Counted from the first letter of the stretch, positions 16,701-24,601 are shown. The stretch: 64,000 nt of DNA from Paraburkholderia phenazinium (GCF_900100735.1 NZ_FNCJ01000006.1:310001-374000), one strand, 5' to 3'. Translations and numbers: made by a program. Notes: generated from the letters alone by a model not told the origin.

Positions 16701-17170
16701 TCGGCACCGGCGCAAACGCCAGCGCCGACAACTCCGTGGCATTGGGCCAAGGCTCGGTGGCAGATCGCGCAAACACGGTATCGGTTGGCGCGGTCGGCAG
16801 TGAACGCCAGATCACCAACGTCGCAGCGGGTGTGCAAGGCACGGACGCCGTCAACGTGAACCAGTTGAACTCAGGCATCAGCAGCGCCGTCGGCCAGGCC
16901 AACAGCTATACCGACGACCAGATCCGTTCGGCACGCCGCGATGCCTACGGCGGCACGGCCTCGGCGCTCGCCGCAGCCGGTCTGCCGCAAGCGGTCCTGC
17001 CAGGGCACGGCATGGTGGCGGTCGCGGGTGGCACGTATGCCGGTCAGTCGGCCGTCGCGCTTGGCGTGTCGCAATTGTCCGAGACCGGCAAGTGGGTCTA
17101 CAAGGTGCAAGGCACGAGTGATTCGCGCGGTCAGTTCGGCGCGTCGATCGGCGCCGGCATGCACTGGTAA
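13715..17170 (+). CDS. YadA-type trimeric autotransporter adhesin
   Basis: This 1151-residue surface adhesin is a type Vc self-exporting protein. It starts with an extended signal peptide region (ESPR, MNKIYKSVWNDTTGTWVATAE), and signal cleavage is likely near residue 55 (ASAHA). The passenger is built of left-handed-roll head repeats of the SVAIGxxA/AVAMG type, broken by neck motifs (GNERRLTNVAAG or SERQITNVAAG) near residues 248, 493, 666, 848 and 1028. The C-terminal YadA anchor (about 1077-1151, from AYGGTASALAAAGL to FGASIGAGMHW) forms the trimeric 12-strand outer-membrane pore. The passenger should mediate attachment or aggregation. The gene is monocistronic with two terminators downstream. 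Confidence 0.95.
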   Translation: MNKIYKSVWNDTTGTWVATAETARAKTKRGVSRKLIVAQAVLAGAALLGGASAHAANAQYYFDVNGGGSGADNAVAVGVNGVAAGVNATASMKNSIAIGTGASGNGAGATAIGAASTASGRNSIAFGSTANATANDAVAIGNSASATDDSAFAAGSYSSAAESGTAVGTGATAGVNATAVGVDAEASGASSVALGNGATASKANSVALGANSTTNADLTTTAYTPTGLGATPIAATTAKGEVSVGSAGNERRLTNVAAGAAATDAVNVSQLSAVDSKVDSLANNAVQYDTNPDGTANKGSVTLAGPTSTDGGATGGTTITNVHQGTVSATSTDAINGAQLYSIAGDTNSAYTSKNGSGIRYFRVNDSGNPQGDAYATGPDATAVGYDAQASGARAIAMGPLSIASGAGSVAIGMTASATGTTSVALGGDATASDIDAVAIGNGAAATAANSVALGANSTTTADLSKPAQTFGADPATIAGAAAAGEVSVGSAGNERRLTNVAAGAAPTDAVNVSQLNAVANSSTMHYFKADGLEDGTDDAVASGDHAVAMGSGAGASGAKSLAAGTSSWADGTQSTAVGTLSTAMGEESTALGAQSLAGATGDTAAGFGASATGTSSTAIGTNATATGLGSAAFGNLANASADGSVALGQGSVADRANTVSVGSPGSERQITNVAAGTQGTDAVNLDQLTAATAGIGSTSHYFKANGAEDGSDDAVASGDHAVAMGSGAGASGAKSLAAGTSSWAAGDQSTAVGTLSTAAGDNSTALGANSVAGDLDDPTVTATTAVGSYAQATAQNATAIGNQSIANAANSVALGQGSSAVADGSVALGQGSVADRANSVSVGSAGNERQITNVAAGTADTDAVNVAQLNAVASQAAKVDGAVMYDTNADGSVNKNSVTLGGDGGTVIHNVADGVAATDAVNLGQMEAAISGAIQNIAPSGASPFFSADGNTNTEAAQSSGTYSVAAGANAQASGTNAVAVGANSVASGNNTTALGTGANASADNSVALGQGSVADRANTVSVGAVGSERQITNVAAGVQGTDAVNVNQLNSGISSAVGQANSYTDDQIRSARRDAYGGTASALAAAGLPQAVLPGHGMVAVAGGTYAGQSAVALGVSQLSETGKWVYKVQGTSDSRGQFGASIGAGMHW
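15286..16020 (+). repeat. Duplicated head module inside the adhesin gene
   Basis: Two near-identical segments of about 200 bp (about 15290-15495 and 15816-16020) encode the HYFKA(D/N)G.EDG(T/S)DDAVASGDHAVAMGSG module and the following SWA.G.QSTAVGTLSTA stretch. They differ at scattered synonymous and a few nonsynonymous positions. Such repeats let head length change by recombination. Confidence 0.85.
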
Positions 17171-17210
17171 AAGGAGGTCAAACCTGGGCCTATAACGCGA
17201 GCAGCGAGTG

Positions 17211-17240
17211 GATGCAGGTCCGGGCGGACCTGCATCTTTT
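17211..17240 (+). terminator. First terminator after adhesin gene
   Basis: A perfect 11-bp stem (GATGCAGGTCC / GGACCTGCATC) with loop GGGC is followed by TTTT. It begins 40 bp after the adhesin stop codon. Confidence 0.85.
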
Positions 17241-17281
17241 GCGCGGCATCGATTTCCAAGGGATCGATGTCGCGCTTTTTT
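17241..17281 (+). terminator. Second, tandem terminator
   Basis: Immediately after the first terminator, a 13-bp stem with one G-U pair (GCGCGGCATCGAT / ATCGATGTCGCGC) is followed by TTTTTT. It also insulates hrpA, whose stop lies at 17287 on the other strand. Confidence 0.85.
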
Positions 17282-17286
17282 ATGCC

Positions 17287-20200
17287 TCAGCGCTGCATCG
17301 ATTCCCACACCTTGTACAGGCGCTTCACCGACACCGGCATCGGCGTGCGCAGCTCCTGCGCAAACAGCGAAATGCGCAGCTCCTCCAGCAGCCAGCGGAA
17401 TTCCGACAGCCGCGCATCCATCACGCCACCGCGCTGCGCCAGCGCGCGCTGATAGTTCTGCAGCAACGGATGAAACTCGGCAAACTGCCGGGCGTCGCGG
17501 GCCGAGTCGGCTTTCAGCTTGTCGACGCGCAGCACGATCCCCTTCAGGTAACGCGGGAAGTGCGCAAGCTGCGCATATGGCGTGTCGATCACGAAGCGTT
17601 TGCCGATCAGCGCATCGAGCTGGTTCTGCATGTCCGCATAGGCTGCCGTGAACGGCTTCGCCTGCACCAGCTTCCTGGTCACGCTCGCATATTCGCTGAG
17701 AATCTGCCCCACCAACCGGGCGATTTCCTGCGCGAGCAAGGTCAGGCGGCTGCGGCCCTCGTCGCGGCGCGTATGGAACGCGACGTCGTCGGCCGGCAGC
17801 GGATCCTGCAAGCAGGCGCGATCTAGCGCGGTATCGATCAACTGGTCGCGCAGCTCCTCCTGGGTGCCGCGCGGCATGAACTGCATCGCCATCTCGCGCA
17901 GACCCGGCAGGTTCTTCTCCAGATACTTGATCGGCTCCTTCAGTTGCAGCGCGAACAGCCGCCGCAGCCCCGCGCGATGAATGCGCGCGGCTTCGTCCGG
18001 CGAATCGAATACCTCGACATCGCAATGCGTGCCGCGATCCACCAACGCGGGATAGCCGAACAGCGTCTGCCCGCCGCGGCGGATTTCCAGCAATTCGGGG
18101 AGCTTGCCGAAATTCCACGTCGTCAGGTTCTCGTAGAGCGCAGTCGTGGCCGGTGCGTCTGCCGAGGCGGTCTGCGGTACCGGTACACCACCCGGCCCGC
18201 GTGCACCGCGGCCCGCTCCCGCTTCACGTGACGTTGCGCTCGCAGTACCGCTCTGGCCGTCCCGTAGATTGCCGCCTTGTCCGGCTCCCTGCCCCGCCGC
18301 ACCGTCATTGCCAGCCCCGCCGACGCCGCTCGCCCCCGCCAGCGCCACACCCGCCGCCCCAGACGCGATCTTCTGGAAATGCTGCTGCGCCTGGCCGCCC
18401 AACTCCGCGCGCAGTTGCGCGAGATTGCGCCCCATCGCGAGCTGCCGCCCGTGCTCGTCCACGACCTTGAAGTTCATGAACAGATGCGCGGCCAGGGTCT
18501 CGAGTTTGAAGTCGGACTGCTTCATCGCTACCTGGGTCTGCTCGCGAACATCGGCAATCAGTGCCTCGAGCAAGCCCCCCGCGCCGAAGCGCGGACCACC
18601 GTTGCGATCCACAAATCCCGCGGCATATTCCGGCAGCGGCACGCAATGCCGGCGCAGCTTTTGCGGCAAGGACTTGAGCAGCAGTTGCGTCTTCTCCTTC
18701 AGCATCCCAGGCACCAGCCATTCGCAGCGCCGCGCATCGACCTGGTTCAGGGCGTACAGCGGCACCGCGAGCGTCACGCCGTCGCGTGGCGAACCCGGCT
18801 CGAAGTGATAGGTCAGCGCCATCTCGACGCCGGACATCGTCATGCGCTTCGGGAACAGGTCCGTCGTGACGCCGGCTGCCTCGTGGCGCATCAGATCGTC
18901 GCGCGACAGGTACAGCAAACGCAGCTTGTCCTCGGGCTGGCCGCTCTTCTTCAGTTCGTCGCGATACCAGCGCTCGAACGCCGCGCCCGTATAAATGCCT
19001 TGTGGCAACGCCTGATCGTAGAACCCGTAAATCAGTTCATCGTCGACCAGCACGTCCTGGCGACGCGATTTGTGTTCGAGCTGCTCGATATCGGCGAGCA
19101 GCTTGCGGTTGTGCGCGAAGAAGGCGAGCTTGGTATCGAACTCGCCCTCGACCAGCGCGCCGCGAATGAACAGCTCACGCGCCCGCGCCGGGTCCTGCTT
19201 GCCGAAGCTCACGCGCCGCCGGTGGTAAATCGGCAGACCGTACAGCACGGCACGTTCGTAGGCCGACACCTGCGCCGCGCGTTTTTCCCAATGCGGCTCG
19301 GAGAGCGACTTCTTCAACAGATGCGCGCCGATCCGCTCGATCCATTCCGGCTCGATCTTCGCAATACAGCGGGCGTACAGACGGCTTGTCTCCACCAGCT
19401 CGGCCGCCATCACCCACTTGCCGGCTTTTTTCACCAGGGCCGAACCCGGCCACAGATAGAACTTTATGGTGCGCGCGCCCAGGTAGTAAGGCTCGTCGTC
19501 GGCCTTCAGGCCGATATTGCCGAGCAATCCGGTCAACAACGCCAGATGGATCTGCTCGAAGGTCGCTTCGGCGTCGTTCAGGCGCCAACCATGTTCGCGC
19601 ACCACCGTCAGCAGTTGCGAGTGCACGTCGCGCCATTCGCGCAGGCGCAGTTGCGAGAGGAAATTGGCGCGGCACTCGTCGTGCAACTGCCGGTTCGACT
19701 TCTTGTGGGCGATCGCCTCTTCGAACCAGTTCCAGATCTTCAGCCATTGCAAAAACTCTGAGCGCTCGTCGGCGAAGCGCCGGTGCGCCTGGTCGGCCTG
19801 CTCCTGCGCTTCGATCGGCCGGTCGCGCGGATCCTGCACCGACAGCGCACTGGCGATGATCAGCACTTCGCGCAGCGCTTGCTGATCGCGCGCGGCGAGA
19901 ATCATCCTGCCCACACGCGGATCGAGCGGCAAGCGCGCGAGTTCGCGGCCAAGCGGCGTCAGTTCGTTGTCGTCGTCGACGGCGCCGAGTTCGTTCAGCA
20001 GTTGATAGCCGTCGGCAATCGCGCGCCCGGGCGGCGGTTCGATAAACGGGAAGGTTTCGATCGCGGTCAGGTGCAGCGACTTCATCCGCAGAATCACGGA
20101 CGCCAGCGACGAGCGCAGAATCTCCGGATCGGTGAAGCGCACGCGCCCCTGGAAATCCGTTTCTTCATACAGACGGATACACACGCCATCGGCGACCCGG

Positions 20201-21627
20201 CCGCAACGCCCGGCGCGCTGATTGGCGGCGGCCTGCGAGATCGACTCCACCTGCAACTGCTCGACCTTGTTGCGATACGAATAGCGCTTCACGCGGGCGA
20301 GACCCGTATCGACGACGTAGCGAATCCCCGGCACCGTCAGCGAGGTTTCCGCAACGTTGGTCGCCAGCACGATGCGCCGCGCGTTCGAGGAACGGAATAC
20401 GCGCTCCTGCTCTGCGGCCGAGAGGCGTGCGAACAGCGGCAGAATCTCGGTATGCGGCGGATGGTGCTTGCGCAGTGCTTCAGCCGCATCGCGAATCTCA
20501 CGCTCGCCGGGCAGGAAGACCAGCACGTCGCCGGGGCCTTCGCGGCACAGTTCGTCCACGGCGTCGATGATCGCGTCCATCAGGTCGCGATCGGTTTCGC
20601 GCTGCGTTTTGGGGCGCTCGCGCGAAGACGACGCCTGCGACGAGCCTTCGGCGGACTTCACCGCAGGACTGTCTTCCGCCACCGGCCGATAGCGCACCTC
20701 GACCGGATACAGCCGCCCGCTCACCTCGATCACCGGCGCGGGTTTATCCTCGCTGCCGAAGTGACGCGCGAAACGGTCCGCATCGATGGTCGCCGAGGTC
20801 ACGATCAGTTTCAGATCGGGGCGTTTCGGCAAGATCTCGCGCAGATAGCCAAGCAGAAAATCGATGTTCAGACTGCGCTCGTGCGCTTCGTCGATGATCA
20901 GCGTGTCGTAGGCTTTGAGCAGCGGATCGGTCTGCGTCTCAGCGAGCAGAATGCCGTCCGTCATCAGCTTGACCGAGGCGCCCGGCGACAGATTGTCGGT
21001 AAAGCGCACCTTGTAGCCGACCACTTCGCCGAACGGCGTGCCGAGTTCCTCGGCGATGCGCCGGCCGGTTGCGGACGCCGCGATCCGGCGCGGCTGCGTA
21101 TGACCGATCAGGCCCGAGCCGCCGGCGCCAAGGCCACGCCCCAGCTCAAGACAGATTTTCGGCAACTGGGTGGTCTTGCCCGAGCCGGTCTCGCCGCAGA
21201 CGATCACCACCTGATTTTCGGCAATCGCCCGCGCGATTTCCTCGCGGCGCCCGGAGACCGGCAGCGCTTCGGGGAAGGTGATCGGCGGAATCGGATTTGG
21301 CTCGACGACGCGCGCGGGACGAGCTGGACGTTCAGGGCGGGTTTCGCGCGGCTCACGTTCTGCGCCGGCGCGGCGCGGCGCCGACGACTGCGATGACGGC
21401 TTTTGCGGCCGTGCCGTCTTCTGTGACGCTTTCGCGTCGGCGCCTGGCGAGCGCTCGGCGGCACCGCCTCCGGGCGCGGACTTTGCCGCTCGCGACGGTC
21501 TCTGCGCGCCGCCAGCGGGCCGCGCGCGGCGCTCTACCTCGCCGTGCGACTCGCGCGATGGGTCTGATCCGGCGTCTTGCGCCGTTTTCTCGTTCGCCGG
21601 AGCGGGACTTTTGGGTACATTCGACAT
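17287..21627 (-). CDS. hrpA: ATP-dependent DEAH-box RNA helicase HrpA
   Basis: This 1446-residue helicase carries Walker A GETGSGKTTQLPK, the DEAH box (IIDEAHERSLNIDFLLGYL), the SAT motif (VTSATID), and motif VI QRAGRCGRV. The HA2, OB-fold and long HrpA C-terminal (DUF3418) regions follow. It is longer than the roughly 1300-residue E. coli enzyme because of a charged, disordered N-terminal tail of about 110 residues and a Gly/Ala-rich insert at about residues 1095-1165 (18140-18340). HrpA family enzymes act in RNA processing and ribosome rescue. The ATG at 21627 has no Shine-Dalgarno and lies only a few bases from a minus-strand -10 element. Confidence 0.93.
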   Translation of the reverse strand: MSNVPKSPAPANEKTAQDAGSDPSRESHGEVERRARPAGGAQRPSRAAKSAPGGGAAERSPGADAKASQKTARPQKPSSQSSAPRRAGAEREPRETRPERPARPARVVEPNPIPPITFPEALPVSGRREEIARAIAENQVVIVCGETGSGKTTQLPKICLELGRGLGAGGSGLIGHTQPRRIAASATGRRIAEELGTPFGEVVGYKVRFTDNLSPGASVKLMTDGILLAETQTDPLLKAYDTLIIDEAHERSLNIDFLLGYLREILPKRPDLKLIVTSATIDADRFARHFGSEDKPAPVIEVSGRLYPVEVRYRPVAEDSPAVKSAEGSSQASSSRERPKTQRETDRDLMDAIIDAVDELCREGPGDVLVFLPGEREIRDAAEALRKHHPPHTEILPLFARLSAAEQERVFRSSNARRIVLATNVAETSLTVPGIRYVVDTGLARVKRYSYRNKVEQLQVESISQAAANQRAGRCGRVADGVCIRLYEETDFQGRVRFTDPEILRSSLASVILRMKSLHLTAIETFPFIEPPPGRAIADGYQLLNELGAVDDDNELTPLGRELARLPLDPRVGRMILAARDQQALREVLIIASALSVQDPRDRPIEAQEQADQAHRRFADERSEFLQWLKIWNWFEEAIAHKKSNRQLHDECRANFLSQLRLREWRDVHSQLLTVVREHGWRLNDAEATFEQIHLALLTGLLGNIGLKADDEPYYLGARTIKFYLWPGSALVKKAGKWVMAAELVETSRLYARCIAKIEPEWIERIGAHLLKKSLSEPHWEKRAAQVSAYERAVLYGLPIYHRRRVSFGKQDPARARELFIRGALVEGEFDTKLAFFAHNRKLLADIEQLEHKSRRQDVLVDDELIYGFYDQALPQGIYTGAAFERWYRDELKKSGQPEDKLRLLYLSRDDLMRHEAAGVTTDLFPKRMTMSGVEMALTYHFEPGSPRDGVTLAVPLYALNQVDARRCEWLVPGMLKEKTQLLLKSLPQKLRRHCVPLPEYAAGFVDRNGGPRFGAGGLLEALIADVREQTQVAMKQSDFKLETLAAHLFMNFKVVDEHGRQLAMGRNLAQLRAELGGQAQQHFQKIASGAAGVALAGASGVGGAGNDGAAGQGAGQGGNLRDGQSGTASATSREAGAGRGARGPGGVPVPQTASADAPATTALYENLTTWNFGKLPELLEIRRGGQTLFGYPALVDRGTHCDVEVFDSPDEAARIHRAGLRRLFALQLKEPIKYLEKNLPGLREMAMQFMPRGTQEELRDQLIDTALDRACLQDPLPADDVAFHTRRDEGRSRLTLLAQEIARLVGQILSEYASVTRKLVQAKPFTAAYADMQNQLDALIGKRFVIDTPYAQLAHFPRYLKGIVLRVDKLKADSARDARQFAEFHPLLQNYQRALAQRGGVMDARLSEFRWLLEELRISLFAQELRTPMPVSVKRLYKVWESMQR

Positions 21628-21650
21628 GGGGGCGCATTATAATCCCGGGC
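21628..21650. promoter_or_regulatory. Shared palindromic -10 region of divergent hrpA and argA
   Basis: Only 23 bp separate the two start codons. In the middle lies the perfect palindrome ATTATAAT (21636-21643), which offers a TATAAT box on each strand: minus at 21641-21636, plus at 21638-21643. Start sites about seven bases downstream would fall at or within a few bases of each ATG, and neither gene has a Shine-Dalgarno. The -35 elements are weak and would lie inside the opposite coding sequences. Confidence 0.55.
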
Positions 21651-23039
21651 ATGAATTCCCAAACCGACCTCGTCCCCACGCCCGCGAGCGCTCCGGCCAC
21701 GTCCGGCGCTGCGGAATCCGACTCCCAACATGCGCAATTCGTCGACTGGATGCGCTCGGTTGCCCCCTATATCCACGCGTTCCGCAACAAGACGTTCGTC
21801 GTCGGGTTCGGCGGCGAGGTGGTGCATCAGGGGCTGCTGAACGCGCTGGTGTCCGACATCGCGCTGTTGCAGGCCATGGGCATCCAGATCGTGCTGGTGC
21901 ACGGCTCGCGACCGCAGGTTGAAGAGCAGATGAGCCTGCACGGGGTGGAGTCCGAGTTTTCGCACGGCATGCGCATCACCGATGCGCGCGCGCTCGAATC
22001 CGCCAAAGAAGCGGCGGGCGAAGTGCGTCTGGACATCGAGGCGGCCATCAGCCAGGGCTTGCCGAACACGCCGATGGCGCACGCGCACATCAGCGTGGTG
22101 TCGGGCAACTTCGTGACGGCGCGGCCGGTCGGCATTCTGGACGGCGTCGATTTCGCCCACACCGGCGTGGTGCGCAAGATCGACGCGGATTCGATCCGCC
22201 ATTCGCTCGCGAGCCGCAAGCTGGTGCTGCTCTCGCCGCTCGGCTTCTCGCCCACCGGCGAGGCGTTCAATCTGTCCATGGAAGACGTCGCCTCGGCAGC
22301 GGCCATCGCGCTGCGCGCCGACAAGATCGTGTTCCTGACCGAAACGCCGGGCCTGATGGAAAACGGCGAAGAAGGCCCCGAACTGATGCGCGAACTCTCG
22401 CTCGACGACGCGTACAAGCTGCATGAAAGCGGCGAAGTCACCGGCGACGCCGGTTTCTACCTGAAGCACTGCATCCGCGCCTGCCGCGGCGGCGTGGCGC
22501 GGGCGCACATCATCCCCTACGCGCTCGACGGCAGCCTGCTGCTGGAACTGTTCCTGCACGATGGCGTGGGCACGATGATCTCGTACGAGAACCTCGAAAG
22601 CCTGCGCGAAGCGACACCGGACGACGTCGGCGGCATTCTGGCGCTGATCGAGCCGCTCGAATCGGACGGCACGCTGGTGCGGCGCGGCCGCCACCAGATC
22701 GAACGCGACATCGACCATTTCTCGGTGATCGAGCACGATGGCGTGCTGTTCGGTTGCGCGGCGCTCTATCCGTACACGCAGGAACGCATCGGCGAAATGG
22801 CGTGCCTCACCGTGGCCCCGGAAGCGCAAGGCACCGGCGACGGCGAGCGGCTCTTGAAACGCATCGAGCAGCGCGCCCGGGCCCGCGGCCTGACGCGCAT
22901 TTTCGTGCTGACGACACGCACCGAACACTGGTTCCTGAAACGCGGCTTTGTGAAGGCAACGGTCGACGACCTGCCGGAAGATCGCCGCCGCCTCTATAAC
23001 TGGCAGCGCAAGTCGCTCGTGCTGATGAAACAGCTCTGA
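21651..23039 (+). CDS. argA: Amino-acid N-acetyltransferase (N-acetylglutamate synthase)
   Basis: This 462-residue enzyme catalyses acetyl-CoA plus glutamate to N-acetylglutamate, the first step of arginine synthesis. Its N-terminal amino-acid-kinase-like domain (FVVGFGGEVVHQGLLNALVSDIALL and IVLVHGSRPQVEEQM) binds arginine in feedback inhibition. The C-terminal GNAT domain (LTVAPEAQGTGDGERLLKRIEQRAR and the FVLTTRTEHWFLKRGF motif) does the chemistry. I chose the ATG at 21651 (MNSQTDLVPT); the frame is open further upstream but overlaps hrpA. The gene is divergent from hrpA with a 23-bp gap, and yggX follows 143 bp downstream. Confidence 0.96.
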   Translation: MNSQTDLVPTPASAPATSGAAESDSQHAQFVDWMRSVAPYIHAFRNKTFVVGFGGEVVHQGLLNALVSDIALLQAMGIQIVLVHGSRPQVEEQMSLHGVESEFSHGMRITDARALESAKEAAGEVRLDIEAAISQGLPNTPMAHAHISVVSGNFVTARPVGILDGVDFAHTGVVRKIDADSIRHSLASRKLVLLSPLGFSPTGEAFNLSMEDVASAAAIALRADKIVFLTETPGLMENGEEGPELMRELSLDDAYKLHESGEVTGDAGFYLKHCIRACRGGVARAHIIPYALDGSLLLELFLHDGVGTMISYENLESLREATPDDVGGILALIEPLESDGTLVRRGRHQIERDIDHFSVIEHDGVLFGCAALYPYTQERIGEMACLTVAPEAQGTGDGERLLKRIEQRARARGLTRIFVLTTRTEHWFLKRGFVKATVDDLPEDRRRLYNWQRKSLVLMKQL

Positions 23040-23130
23040 GCGGCCTTCTCACGCGACTGCCCGAAATAACGCAAAAACGCGCAACTGCGCGCAACTGCGT
23101 CCCCATTGATACAGTAACTATTTTTATGGG

Positions 23131-23162
23131 ACCGGAGTCAGTGCTAAAACACTGACTCCGGT
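23131..23162 (+). promoter_or_regulatory. Perfect 13-bp hairpin in yggX leader
   Basis: The arms ACCGGAGTCAGTG (23131-23143) and CACTGACTCCGGT (23150-23162) flank the 6-base loop CTAAAA. It ends only 5 bases before the AAAGGAG ribosome-binding site of yggX. No T tract follows, so it is not a standard terminator. It could stabilise the mRNA 5' end, modulate translation, or serve as a protein-binding site. Confidence 0.7.
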
Positions 23163-23182
23163 CGACAAAGGAGAAGCACAGC

Positions 23183-23458
23183 ATGGCTCGTATGGTTCAA
23201 TGCGCGAAGCTCGGCAAGGAAGCCGAAGGCCTCGATTTCCCGCCGCTGCCGGGCGAACTCGGCAAGCGGATCTACGAAAGCATCTCGAAGGAAGCGTGGC
23301 AGGCATGGCTCAAGCAGCAAACCATGCTGATCAACGAAAACCGCCTGAACATGGCCGACCCGCGCGCCCGCCAGTACCTGATGAAGCAGACCGAGAAGTT
23401 CTTCTTCGGCGAAGGCGCCGATCAAGCTTCGGGCTACGTGCCGCCGTCGCAAGGCTGA
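23183..23458 (+). CDS. yggX: Fe(2+)-trafficking / oxidative damage protection protein YggX
   Basis: This 91-residue cytoplasmic protein starts MARMVQCAKLGKEAEGLDFPP, with the conserved cysteine at position 7 and family motifs KRIYESISKEAWQAWLKQQTMLINE and LMKQTEKFFFGEG. YggX proteins protect iron-sulfur enzymes from oxidative damage and move ferrous iron. The ribosome-binding site AAAGGAG lies well placed upstream, directly behind a strong hairpin. Confidence 0.96.
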   Translation: MARMVQCAKLGKEAEGLDFPPLPGELGKRIYESISKEAWQAWLKQQTMLINENRLNMADPRARQYLMKQTEKFFFGEGADQASGYVPPSQG

Positions 23459-23605
23459 TCTGATAAGCGCCCGCAAGGGCGTACGGCGCCAAAGCCAATA
23501 CTCACGGTGGGCGTCGTAAATCAAGGGCGGCGTGCCACGCGACGTCCGTCGGATCTTGCGGTCAAAAATATTAAAATAAGGCCGTCTGTTAAGGGGGGAC
23601 CCGTC

Positions 23606-23874
23606 ATGCCCAGCAAGACATCCAGCGCCGCGTCAGCCAAGACGCCCAAGCCCCCCCCCAAAAAGCTTCTGCCAAGTCAATAGCCAAGTCGGGCAAGGCT
23701 TCCATGCACGCGAAAGACAAGACTGTGCGTGTCATGACGCTCAATGAGCGATTGGCAGATATGCGTGCGCACGGAGCGCAAATGCGAAAGACGAAAGCCT
23801 CTGCACTCGCCTTTTTGAAGCGTGCAGGGATCGTGGACGACAGCGACGAGCTCGCGCAACCTTTTCGGAATTGA
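23606..23874 (+). pseudogene. Frameshifted small gene, antitoxin-like
   Basis: A good ribosome-binding site (AAGGGGGG) precedes the ATG at 23606. The frame encodes MPSKTSSAASAKTPKPPP and then meets a run of nine C residues (23651-23659) plus five A residues. Reading straight on ends at a TAG after 25 residues. Shifting frame at the C run restores a coherent reading (KASAKSIAKSGKA, NERLADMRAHGAQMRK, ALAFLKRAGIVDDSDELAQP) ending in TGA at 23872. The LKRAGI...G/DELAQP-type ending resembles small antitoxin-like partners of a widespread uncharacterised toxin family. It may be a pseudogene, a phase-variable gene or a sequencing error. Its stop overlaps the next frame's TTG. Confidence 0.6.
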
Positions 23875-24313
23875 GGTCTGCTATCTGGTCGGTCTACGAA
23901 TATCAACCTAGTTTCGTGCTTGGATTCCACGGCTGCGATCAAAAAATCGGCGAGCGGATTCTCGGTGGCAAGGAACCACACCTTTTGCCATCGGAGAAAA
24001 AATATGACTGGCTTGGGCACGGCATCTATTTAAGTACCTGAGCAAGGCAAAGCAGGATGTACCGAAAAACGTCGGCAAGACGGCAGACAAGGCAGGACGC
24101 GCGCTGGACTGTGCAGTCATGAATGCACTACAGCAATACAGGAAAGACCGTCATGAAACGGAATACGATTCGGTGCGCGGTCCTTTCCTGGAGGGAGAGC
24201 CGATCTATTCCTGACGCGGGTTTTCGCAGCGAAACCACATCCAACTGTGCGTTCGCAACACCGCATGCATCAAGGGGGACTTCCGGCCTTTGCAAAGCAG
24301 CTCGGCCCGGTAG
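23871..24313 (+). pseudogene. Decayed ADP-ribosyltransferase-fold toxin-like gene
   Basis: Starting at a TTG that overlaps the previous stop, the first 56 codons read VLGFHGCDQKIGERILGGKE and YDWLGHGIYLST before TGA at 24039. The FHG...GxGIY pattern resembles the His and Tyr elements of PARP-like ART folds. In another frame, family-like sequence resumes (LDCAVMNALQQYRK, DSVRGPFLEGEPIY). It is then broken by a one-base insertion near 24209, which creates TGA 24212-24214, and restored by a one-base loss near 24236 to read HIQLCVRNTACIKGDFRP. About 45 central residues appear deleted. From memory, the intact family reads GIYFWEN, LDCAV.N and HIQ..VRNP.CIKGYF. It is not functional as read. Confidence 0.58.
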
Positions 24314-24430
24314 CGGACTATTGCCGTCCACCTCTCCGGTTTTTCTGGCGCTCTGAAATCCAGGTGCTCACGGTGAACGTTGTGTCGAGGGGTTACGACG
24401 CGATGCGCTACACCCCCATCCGTCCGACGA

Positions 24431-24460
24431 AAATCCGCGCCGTGCGCGCGGATTTTTTTT
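24431..24460 (+). terminator. Rho-independent terminator after decayed cassette
   Basis: A 10-bp stem (AAATCCGCGC / GCGCGGATTT) with a 5-base loop runs into eight T residues. It is the only intact-looking element in 24314-24600 and probably once ended the two-gene cassette. The rest of 24314-24600 shows no gene. Confidence 0.85.
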
Positions 24461-24601
24461 CGCCTGTCCGAATCCGCTTGCCCCCTTGTGGGTCGCTGCA
24501 AGCCCCACTTTTAAACCCTCGCTTCAAATTTTCCAGCTCCCTCGGATCCCCCACCCCGCAAGGGATTCAGCCGCTTCGGCGAGATCCGCCGGCCACCCCG
24601 T

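Noticed and set aside
19783..21396. 537-codon frame opposite hrpA
   Set aside because: It lies antisense to the conserved helicase core. Composition is Arg-rich and there is no ribosome-binding site or family resemblance.
24353..24460. Possible tRNA or small RNA before the terminator
   Set aside because: No cloverleaf or TΨC-like arm could be drawn. The terminator is better explained as the end of the decayed two-gene cassette.
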